Assembly (NCBI GenBank): GCA_964623885.1 | Contig: CAZUVM010000032.1 | Span: forward strand, 1 to 11,265 | Reading direction: 5' to 3' | DNA length: 11,265 nt | Origin: CAZUVM01 sp964623885 | GTDB taxonomy: Bacteria > Verrucomicrobiota > Verrucomicrobiia > Limisphaerales > UBA8199 | Shown: positions 1-6,073 of the stretch, piece by piece | How the letters are laid out: each line of letters opens with the position of its first letter | Numbering within the stretch: the stretch's first letter is position 1 | Made by a program: the position numbers and the translations under genes | The notes under the pieces: model-generated | Seen by the model: the letters and a program-made list of their open reading frames with translations, nothing else | What the model was told of the DNA's origin: nothing | The model's database searches: none

Positions 1-1
1 G

Positions 2-97
2 CACGAGTATTTTCGCCTGGCTCGTGTCGGGAGCATCGAGCAGTACCAGAAGTTTGATCGGACGAAGATCCCGTTTCGCCGCGCTTACGCTCCCTAA
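2..97 (+). CDS. C-terminal end of an unrecognised protein (partial)
   Basis: An open frame enters from the left edge and gives 31 residues before TAA at 95-97. The peptide ends KIPFRRAYAP and has a charged, aromatic-rich composition (EYFRLARVG, EQYQKFDRTK) that looks like a real protein tail rather than a chance frame. The other two forward frames are less convincing over this stretch. It stops 18 bases before the stop codon of the prepilin gene on the opposite strand, so the two would be convergent, which fits a true gene end. No family can be recognised from so short a piece. The start and most of the gene lie outside the window. Confidence 0.45.
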   Translation, partial: HEYFRLARVGSIEQYQKFDRTKIPFRRAYAP

Positions 98-115
98 GTT
101 CCGGCTTGCCGATGC

Positions 116-820
116 CTACATGGGTGTGCGCTTGTCCTTCAGGTATTGCGCATGGCCGTCCAGGAACAGACGGTTGCGGCCACCAGGGTGCACTGCGCGC
201 CCCTTCAATTCCGGCGGCATGGTCGGAACTGTATTGGGATAATAGGGATCCACAACCAATTCCACATCGTTTGGACCAGTAATCGGGCCGACCAGGGGAT
301 CATTGGCAGAAATCAAGTCCGCCATCGCCTGGGATTCAGTTTTGCCCCAAAAATCTTCAATATTTACCGGGTCGTCCGGTCGATCAAAGCGCCAGGCCCA
401 GTAGCGTGTTACGGCGGCGTTGGTCGCCATCGAGACGGCTTGCACAGTTTGCGTTGCCGTGCCCGCGGCTGAGTTGAGGCCGGCAGGACATGACCACACC
501 GGATTATCCGCTCCGTAATCTCTAAAGACCTGCGGTCCCCAGCCGGCACGCGGGTCGGACGCCGGCCAGGTCGTCCATGGCTTATACCCACCGGGCAAAC
601 TGGTCTTGAGGTCGCGTCGATCCATAAAACGATCGCCGTTTTCATCAAGGTAAACCGTGACGGCCACGCTGATCTGCTTGAGATTGGAAAGGCAGGCGGA
701 GCGATGCGATTGCTGCTTGGCGCGGGCCAGTGCCGGCAGCAGCAGCGCAGCCAGAATGGCAATGACCGCAATCACCACCAGCAGCTCGATCAGGGTAAAG
801 GCGCGTCTCACGTGTCTCAA
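116..820 (-). CDS. Prepilin-like protein, DUF1559/H-X9-DG type
   Basis: This is a type IV pilin/pseudopilin-like secreted protein of the class greatly expanded in Verrucomicrobiota, Planctomycetota and Lentisphaerota. The N-terminus has the prepilin peptidase signature RRAFTLIELLVVIAVIAILA, with cleavage expected before FTLIE and methylation of the new N-terminal Phe. The following hydrophobic helix (LLVVIAVIAILAALLLPAL) anchors or polymerises the protein. The C-terminus carries H-x9-DG (H in AVHPGG, DG in LFLDGHAQ), the mark of the 'prepilin-type processing-associated H-X9-DG' family. The 234-residue form starts at TTG (820). A GTG at 811 would give the more usual MRRAFTLIELL start, and neither has a clear ribosome binding site. 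The individual role (surface fibre, secretion or adhesion) is not known; these proteins usually occur as scattered single genes, as here. Confidence 0.9.
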   Translation of the reverse strand: MRHVRRAFTLIELLVVIAVIAILAALLLPALARAKQQSHRSACLSNLKQISVAVTVYLDENGDRFMDRRDLKTSLPGGYKPWTTWPASDPRAGWGPQVFRDYGADNPVWSCPAGLNSAAGTATQTVQAVSMATNAAVTRYWAWRFDRPDDPVNIEDFWGKTESQAMADLISANDPLVGPITGPNDVELVVDPYYPNTVPTMPPELKGRAVHPGGRNRLFLDGHAQYLKDKRTPM

Positions 821-844
821 ACTAACTTATTCAGCTTATAAGCC

Positions 845-874
845 AGTGTAGCATACGTCTTTGCGCTTTAGCAA
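845..874 (-). promoter_or_regulatory. Possible sigma70-type promoter of the prepilin gene
   Basis: On the minus strand TTGCTA (874-869) is followed after 18 bases by TACACT (850-845). Each matches the -35 or -10 consensus at four of six positions. Transcription would start near 838 and leave a leader of about 20 bases before the TTG at 820. The match is weak and no second line of evidence supports it. The rest of the 220-base divergent gap (821-1040) shows nothing convincing apart from a 6-bp inverted repeat, CCCGGT (902-907) and ACCGGG (924-929). Confidence 0.22.
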
Positions 875-1040
875 TCCCGGCGCGGCCGGCGGGATGCTTC
901 CCCCGGTTATTCACAATCAGTTCACCGGGTCACTGGCGGAACTTGCGCGCCATCCGTATTTAGCCTAGGGCGAGCCAGGAATTTTTTGGTCGCTTTGATG
1001 CGCGATTCCGCAGATTGTTGGCGTACCCGCCAGAGTCTCC

Positions 1041-2087
1041 ATGGGCTATCAGTTTCAGACGGTTCGGGGCGCGCGTGAGTTTTTTCCGTTACGCGCGCTG
1101 CGTGATTTTCTGGGTGCGATTCTTGCCGCGATTATTTCGCTGCCGTGCTCGTGTCTGGCGTATGTCCCCGCGCATCTTGGGAGTGTAACGCTGAGTTGGA
1201 ACGCAGTGCCGGGAGCCGAGAGCTACAACATCTATTACGGAACGGCCAGTCACAACTATGACCAGACAACATCGGCGGCTACCAACCAAATCTCCATCAA
1301 CCAACTGGATCCCAATGCCACGTACTTTTTTGCGGTGACTTGTATCGTGGGAGGTTTGGAAAGCGGGTATTCGGATGAGATTCTTTTTACGCCCTCGCCG
1401 ACTCCGCCGGTGTTGCAGTTAACCCCGTCTGTCGGTGGGTCTGAAACGCTCTTCGGCACCGCTCCAAGCGGCCACGCTTACGACGTTCTGGCGTCGCAGG
1501 ATTTGGCGGGATGGCAGGCGATCGGTCTCATTAACATCGGTGTGGACGGCTCATTCCATTTTGTCGATCCGGCGGCCGGGCAGTACCCGGTGCGTTTCTA
1601 CCGGTTGCACGAGACGACTTACACCGCACCAGCCAGCTTGCCGACTCTCCGGTTGCTCCCGCCACCATTGGGTCCGGGTCAGGTGCAAATAACCGGTCAA
1701 CTCGGGCATCGGTACGATGTGCTGGCGAGCCAGGACTTGTCGGTTTGGAATGTGATCGGAACCGTCACGGCTGGTGGGCAGGGAATGGTCACCTTCACCG
1801 ATGCGGCTGGAGGGAGATATCCAGCCCGATTTTACATGCTGCACGAGGTGACGTATCTGAGCGCGGCGCCGGTGTATACTCTTGCCCTTGGGCCAGATGG
1901 TGACCTCGAGGTCCAGATTTCTGGTTTGGTTGGGCACACTTACGAAATCCTGGGCACACCGGATTTTGCCACCTGGTTTTCGGTTGGAGAAGTGACGATT
2001 GGCATGGGCGGCACAGGAGCGCTCACTGATCCAGGCTCCGCAGGGATGTTCCTGTTCTACACAGTGCAGGAAGTCACAGGGCATTGA
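1041..2087 (+). CDS. Secreted fibronectin III protein with three tandem RFY-type modules
   Basis: A 348-residue exported protein of unknown function. Residues 18-40 form a basic and then hydrophobic segment ending CSCLA, which suits a signal peptidase I site. A fibronectin type III domain follows at about 45-118 (VTLSWNAVPGAESYNIYYG, then the YFFAVT strand). The rest is three related modules at about 124-194, 202-272 and 278-346. Each contains G(H)xYDVLASQDLxxW, an IGxxxxG turn, a (F/L)xDP or FTDA turn and an RFYxLHE strand; the third copy is the most diverged (YEILGTPDFATW, FYTVQE). Modules of this kind are frequent at the C-termini of large secreted Verrucomicrobiota proteins and are probably beta-sandwich binding or attachment domains. 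No catalytic domain is visible. ATG 1041 is the first start after an in-frame stop at 996-998, with no clear Shine-Dalgarno sequence. The downstream neighbour is another FN3 protein in the same direction. Confidence 0.85.
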   Translation: MGYQFQTVRGAREFFPLRALRDFLGAILAAIISLPCSCLAYVPAHLGSVTLSWNAVPGAESYNIYYGTASHNYDQTTSAATNQISINQLDPNATYFFAVTCIVGGLESGYSDEILFTPSPTPPVLQLTPSVGGSETLFGTAPSGHAYDVLASQDLAGWQAIGLINIGVDGSFHFVDPAAGQYPVRFYRLHETTYTAPASLPTLRLLPPPLGPGQVQITGQLGHRYDVLASQDLSVWNVIGTVTAGGQGMVTFTDAAGGRYPARFYMLHEVTYLSAAPVYTLALGPDGDLEVQISGLVGHTYEILGTPDFATWFSVGEVTIGMGGTGALTDPGSAGMFLFYTVQEVTGH

Positions 2088-2096
2088 TCCGGCGGG

Positions 2097-2112
2097 CAGC
2101 TTCGCAAAGCTG
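2097..2112 (+). terminator. Weak hairpin just after the FN3 gene
   Basis: Ten bases after the stop codon, CAGCTT (2097-2102) and AAGCTG (2107-2112) pair perfectly around a CGCA loop. No T-tract follows, so intrinsic termination is uncertain. The hairpin could merely protect the 3' end or be incidental. Confidence 0.25.
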
Positions 2113-2263
2113 TGATGCTTCCATGGCCTGTCAGCCTTGATCTTTACGGCAGCTTACCTAAACCACCCCATTGAGTAGATACGGTCTGTGAGGAAAATAT
2201 TCGCGGGAGTCCACCTGGGTCAACGGCGTGAGCGGGAGCGCCCTGCAGGCCGGTGGAGGGACA

Positions 2264-4306
2264 ATGACGCGACTGATTGGCGGACCGAAGAAGCACATTA
2301 AACAGATTGTAATTCGATGGGCCATTCTGGTGTTAGCTGCGGCAGGGTTCATACCACGCGGGACAGCGGATTCGACCTGGGAGTACGCGGTGCAGCTTAG
2401 CGCCACAGCGCAGGAATCACCGCCGCAGATCACGCTGCATTGGGTGCAGGACAGCATCGCGACGCCGATTAGTTACACCGTGTACCGGAAGGCGCTGACC
2501 GACACTTCGTGGGGGGCAGGTACGGTCCTTCCAGGCGAGGTAACCAGCTTTGTCGATAACAATGTAACGCTGGGCGCGGCTTACGAGTACCAGGTTTTCA
2601 AGCAGGCAGCGGGCTACGTCGGTTACGGCTACTTGTATTCCGGCATCGACGTGCCGCTCGTGGAGAACCGCGGCACCATGCTGCTGATCGTGGATGATAC
2701 GTACTCGGCGGTCCTGGCGGATGCGCTCGCGTTGCTGCAACAGGACCTGGTGGGCGATGGCTGGAATGTGGTACGGCAGGATTTTTCGCGTAATGCGGCG
2801 GTTACGGACGTGAAGGCTTTTATCACGGCTGCGTACAACGCGGATCCAGCCAACGTGAATACGGTATTCCTGTTCGGTCACGTGCCGGTGCCTTATGCGG
2901 GCGATATCTACCCCGATGAGCATCCGGAACACCAGGGCGCCTGGCCGGCCGATGTGTACTACGGCAATCTCGCCGGTCCCTGGACGGACGACAGCGTGTA
3001 CGATACGAGCGCAACCGATTCGCGAAACTGGAACATTCCCGGAGACGGCAAGTTCGATCAATCGGTAATTCCTTCGTTGGTGAATTTGATGGTGGGACGC
3101 GTCGATCTGGCCGACCTGCCCGGCGAGCAAAGCCCGGGCGGGCCGCCTACTTTCCCGAGCGAATTGGACCTGCTGCGTAATTACCTCAGCAAGGATCACG
3201 CGTTTCGGCAGGGATTGATGAACCTGCCGCGGCGCGGGTTGATCGCCGACTTTTTCGGAGATACCCAGGGCTACGCTTATTCGGCCAGCGGTTGGCGCAA
3301 TTTCGCGCCATTTTTCGGCCCGGAAAACATCACCTATTTGCCCAACGCGGGGACTTGGTTAAGCACCCTGAACGGGAATGCGTTTTTGTGCGCGTATGGC
3401 TGTGGTCCAGGCCAATACAATTCCATCAGCGGTTTGGGCACATCGGGCAGTTACAATCTGGCCACGACGACGGACCTGGTCGAAGCGGATCCGCAGGCGG
3501 TGTTCTTTCTGCTCTTCGGTTCCTGGCTCGGAGACTGGGATTCGCAGGACGATTTCATGCGGGCAGTTTTGGCGACGCCGACCTACGGGCTGGTGTGCTG
3601 CTGGTCGGGCAGCCCACACTGGTTTTGCCAGCATATGGCTTTGGGCAAAACCATTGGGTTCAGCGCCAGAAGAACACAGAACAATGCGCCAACCGGCTTG
3701 TACCAAACGGAAACGAATACATACGCGGGGCTGGTTCATATCGCGCTAATGGGCGATCCGACGCTGCGGTTGCACCCAGTGGGACCGCCAGGCAACGTCA
3801 GTGCCAGCGGAACGGCCGGCGCAATGCAAGTCAGGTGGGGCGCCTCGAACGACAGCATCCTGGGCTACCATGTTTATCGGTCGAGCGATCCGAATGGACC
3901 TTACATGCGGTTGACGGGCTCGCCGGTGAGCGGCACCGGTTTCCTGGATGTATCGGCGACGTCCGGCACGTTTACCTATATGGTGCGGGCGGTGAAGCTG
4001 GAGGTGTCAGCGAGCGGAAGCTATTACAATCCCAGCCAGGGAGCGTTTGCGACGGTCAGCATTGCTTCGGGCTCCAATCCCGTACCTGTGCGAGTGAGTT
4101 CGGTAAGTCTGGGCGCGAGTGGAGTCACTTTGGTGTGGCCAACAATTCCGGGCGCGACCTACCAGGTGCAATTCACAGGCGATCTGGCCAACGCGAGTTG
4201 GATTGGATTGAGCGGGAACCTCCCGGCGCAAGGGTCGAGTTTATCATGGACGGATAGCAGCGCGGGCATAGCGAGCCGCAGGTTTTATCGGGTGGTGAGC
4301 GAGTAG
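2264..4306 (+). CDS. Secreted FN3 protein with a C25 (gingipain)-like, probably inactive, domain
   Basis: A 680-residue secreted multidomain protein. ATG 2264 is chosen over an upstream GTG (2228) because GGAGGG (2255-2260) lies three bases before it, the best ribosome binding site in the window. Residues 18-35 are a signal peptide core (AILVLAAAGF), cleaved near RGTA. An FN3-like domain (about 43-133) precedes a region (about 136-503) resembling clan CD peptidases of family C25: LLIVDD, VFLFGHVPVPY, PADVYYGNLAG followed by DDS, VGRVDLADLP, a late hydrophobic block, and HIALMGDPTLRL at the end. Where gingipains have the GHG catalytic histidine this protein reads YGCGPG (378-383), and the catalytic cysteine block reads LLFGSWLGDWD (416-426), so both residues appear absent. 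A second FN3 (about 506-600) and a C-terminal YQVQFTGDL...RRFYRVV module (604-678) follow. It likely acts as a cell-surface binding protein rather than a protease. Confidence 0.83.
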   Translation: MTRLIGGPKKHIKQIVIRWAILVLAAAGFIPRGTADSTWEYAVQLSATAQESPPQITLHWVQDSIATPISYTVYRKALTDTSWGAGTVLPGEVTSFVDNNVTLGAAYEYQVFKQAAGYVGYGYLYSGIDVPLVENRGTMLLIVDDTYSAVLADALALLQQDLVGDGWNVVRQDFSRNAAVTDVKAFITAAYNADPANVNTVFLFGHVPVPYAGDIYPDEHPEHQGAWPADVYYGNLAGPWTDDSVYDTSATDSRNWNIPGDGKFDQSVIPSLVNLMVGRVDLADLPGEQSPGGPPTFPSELDLLRNYLSKDHAFRQGLMNLPRRGLIADFFGDTQGYAYSASGWRNFAPFFGPENITYLPNAGTWLSTLNGNAFLCAYGCGPGQYNSISGLGTSGSYNLATTTDLVEADPQAVFFLLFGSWLGDWDSQDDFMRAVLATPTYGLVCCWSGSPHWFCQHMALGKTIGFSARRTQNNAPTGLYQTETNTYAGLVHIALMGDPTLRLHPVGPPGNVSASGTAGAMQVRWGASNDSILGYHVYRSSDPNGPYMRLTGSPVSGTGFLDVSATSGTFTYMVRAVKLEVSASGSYYNPSQGAFATVSIASGSNPVPVRVSSVSLGASGVTLVWPTIPGATYQVQFTGDLANASWIGLSGNLPAQGSSLSWTDSSAGIASRRFYRVVSE

Positions 4307-4309
4307 GGC

Positions 4310-4330
4310 CAGTAGTCAGTAATCAGTGGC
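4310..4330. repeat. Three-unit 7-bp degenerate tandem repeat
   Basis: Three heptads in exact phase lie in the 32-base gap between two converging genes: CAGTAGT at 4310, CAGTAAT at 4317 and CAGTGGC at 4324. The array is short and could be chance alone. Its period matches the longer heptad arrays at 5582-5651 and 8685-8719. No terminator hairpin is visible in this gap. Confidence 0.4.
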
Positions 4331-4338
4331 GTCGCGAG

Positions 4339-5511
4339 CTACAATCGACCGGCTAATTCAGAGGCGGTGATTTGTATTTTGTTTTTGAGTTCGATTTGGC
4401 GCGGAGCGGCCAGGCGATAATGGTTCTTGAGCTGTTCAGCGGCATCGGGGCCGACGAGGATGGTGTCAGGGTCGGCGAGGGCTTCGAGGCGGCAGGCGAC
4501 ATTGACGGTATTGCCCCACAAGTCGTAAGCAAAACGGGGGCGGCCGATGACGCCGGCGATAACGGTTCCGGTGTTGATGCCGATGCGGAGGCGAAGGGAG
4601 GTTTGGTACCGGCGGTTGAACTGATCGATAACGGTGCGCATACCGATCGCCATATTCGCGGCGGCGGCGGCATGGTCGCGGCGGGCAACAGGCAAGCCGG
4701 CTGCCGCCAGATAGGCGTCTCCCATAGTTTTGATCTTTTCGAGCCCATGCTCCTCGGCGAGCAAATCGAAACCGGTGAAGATCTCGTTCAGGAGCAAAAC
4801 GATTTGGTCGGGGGAGACGTTCGCGGCGAGATTGGTAAACCCGGCAAGATCGGCGACGAGCACAGTGACGTCGGCATGGGAATCAGCAATGTTAAGCTCG
4901 CCGCGCTTGATACGCTCGGCAATCGGCTGGGGCAGGGTATCAAAGAGCAGGCGGTCGGACTTTTCGCGTTCGGCCAGGAGTTGATCGTAAAGGGTTTTGG
5001 CGTAAACGGCATTGCCGACGCGCAGCACGAGATCCTGTAAGTCGACGGGTTTATTGAGGAAATCATTGGCGCCCGCTTTCATGCCGAGCAAGCGCTCTTT
5101 GCGATCGGCCAGTGCGGTGACGAGGAGGACGGGGATATGAGCGGTCTGACGGTCCATCTTGAGCCGGCGGCAGAGTTGGAAGCCGTCCATCCGCGGCATC
5201 ATGACATCGAGCAAGATGGCATCCGGCGGTCGTTGAGCGATGAGGCGCAAGGCGTCGACCCCACTGACGGCTTCGGTTACTTCGTAGCCATGGTGTTCCA
5301 GTGGGTCGCGCAGGAGGAGCCGATTGGGTTCTTCATCATCCACGATCATGATGTGGCCAAGGCAGCGAGCAGGGGAGGACAATGAGGAGGAGGCTATCTC
5401 GACAGATCGAGGTTCCGGTTCGGGTCTGGCTGCTTTGCGAGTGAAGGTGGTCGTTGAGGAGTTTCCTGCTTTTAGGGTAGAAGGTTTACGGGACAAAAGG
5501 CTGGTGGGCAT
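4339..5511 (-). CDS. Response regulator with class III adenylate cyclase output domain
   Basis: A 390-residue cytosolic receiver-cyclase fusion expected to make cAMP from ATP under phosphorelay control. The receiver spans about 53-170: acidic pair D58/D59, phospho-acceptor D102 in LLDVMMPRMDG, T132 and K154 in NKPVD. A linker helix (LLFDTLPQPIAERIKRGE) leads to the cyclase domain (about 212-390). Metal-binding aspartates are D221 (VADLAGFT) and D265 (KTMGDAYL). The adenine-reading lysine lies in EKIK (259-262) and its partner is D330 in YDLWGN. The transition-state pair is N337 and R341 (NTVNVACR). All catalytic positions are present, so activity and ATP specificity are likely. Residues 1-52 are Ser/Thr-rich without a domain; no ribosome binding site marks the ATG at 5511, so the true start could be later. 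It lies 160 bases downstream of the kinase/receiver pair, probably in the same functional module. Confidence 0.93.
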   Translation of the reverse strand: MPTSLLSRKPSTLKAGNSSTTTFTRKAARPEPEPRSVEIASSSLSSPARCLGHIMIVDDEEPNRLLLRDPLEHHGYEVTEAVSGVDALRLIAQRPPDAILLDVMMPRMDGFQLCRRLKMDRQTAHIPVLLVTALADRKERLLGMKAGANDFLNKPVDLQDLVLRVGNAVYAKTLYDQLLAEREKSDRLLFDTLPQPIAERIKRGELNIADSHADVTVLVADLAGFTNLAANVSPDQIVLLLNEIFTGFDLLAEEHGLEKIKTMGDAYLAAAGLPVARRDHAAAAANMAIGMRTVIDQFNRRYQTSLRLRIGINTGTVIAGVIGRPRFAYDLWGNTVNVACRLEALADPDTILVGPDAAEQLKNHYRLAAPRQIELKNKIQITASELAGRL

Positions 5512-5581
5512 AAGGCAAGTTTGGAATTCGGAATTCTGATTCAGGATGCCAGGCAGGTGGAGTTAGTGGATTACTATGTCG

Positions 5582-5651
5582 ATGAATGCGTGAGGCGTGA
5601 AACGTAAGACGTGAGATGTAGTGGGTGATGCGTGAAATGTGATGCGTGGGT
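5582..5651. repeat. Ten-unit degenerate 7-bp tandem repeat (CGTGANN family)
   Basis: Ten consecutive 7-base units keep exact phase. The clearest are CGTGAGG (5589), CGTGAAA (5596), CGTAAGA (5603), CGTGAGA (5610), CGTGAAA (5631) and CGTGGGT (5645). The units between them (5582, 5617, 5624, 5638) are diverged to forms like TGTGATG. The array fills much of the gap between the receiver gene and the cyclase gene. Because the phase survives divergence, this is a true tandem array rather than simple GT-rich sequence. It resembles in kind the heptanucleotide STRR repeats known from heterocystous cyanobacteria, although the unit sequence differs. Confidence 0.75.
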
Positions 5652-5671
5652 GACGGTGGCGGCGGATGGGC

Positions 5672-6073
5672 TCAAGCGGCAGTTAGCGCGCCGGCGCGGT
5701 TGCGGGCAGAGGTGAGGAAAGCGAGGACCTGGTTGCCGAACTCACGGGTATCGATCGGTTTGGTGAGGTATCCATCGCAACCTGCCTGGGCGATGATTTC
5801 GGCATCGCCGCGCATGGCATGGGCGGTAAGGGCAAGGATGGGCAGGTGCCGGGTGGCGGGATCCTGTTTGAGCTCGCGAGTGGCAGCCAGGCCATCCATG
5901 CCGGGGAGACTGAGGTCCATGAGAATAAGGTCCACCGCCGTTTGGTGGGCGAGCCGCAGACCGGCTTCAGCGCTGCGGGCCTGGAGGACAACGAAGCCCT
6001 TGAGTTCGAGCAAGTCGGAAGCGAGTTCGAGGTTTAGTTCGTTGTCTTCGATAATCAGGATTCGAGGATTCAT
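5672..6073 (-). CDS. Single-domain response regulator (DivK/CheY-like receiver)
   Basis: A 133-residue stand-alone receiver with no output domain, acting as a phosphate shuttle or as a protein-interaction switch in the cytoplasm. It has the acidic pair E9/D10 (LIIEDNELN), phospho-acceptor D53 (LILMDLSLPGMDG), T83 in ALTAHAM and K105 in LTKPID. The IIEDNELN and ALTAHAM segments are typical of receivers paired with hybrid-type kinases. Its ATG (6073-6071) overlaps the kinase stop codon TGA as ATGA, so the two are almost certainly one transcript with coupled translation, which makes the kinase the expected phosphodonor. The 13-residue tail beyond the last helix is Ala-rich and unremarkable. Confidence 0.93.
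   Translation of the reverse strand: MNPRILIIEDNELNLELASDLLELKGFVVLQARSAEAGLRLAHQTAVDLILMDLSLPGMDGLAATRELKQDPATRHLPILALTAHAMRGDAEIIAQAGCDGYLTKPIDTREFGNQVLAFLTSARNRAGALTAA

Noticed and set aside
2417..3199. 260-residue minus-strand frame opposite the FN3/C25-like gene
   Set aside because: Shadow frame rich in Arg, Ile and Val with no domain and no upstream signals.
3292..4257. 321-residue plus-strand frame inside the FN3/C25-like gene
   Set aside because: It is out of frame with a well-supported gene, has no motif, and its translation is Gly/Arg/Gln-rich as expected of a shadow frame.
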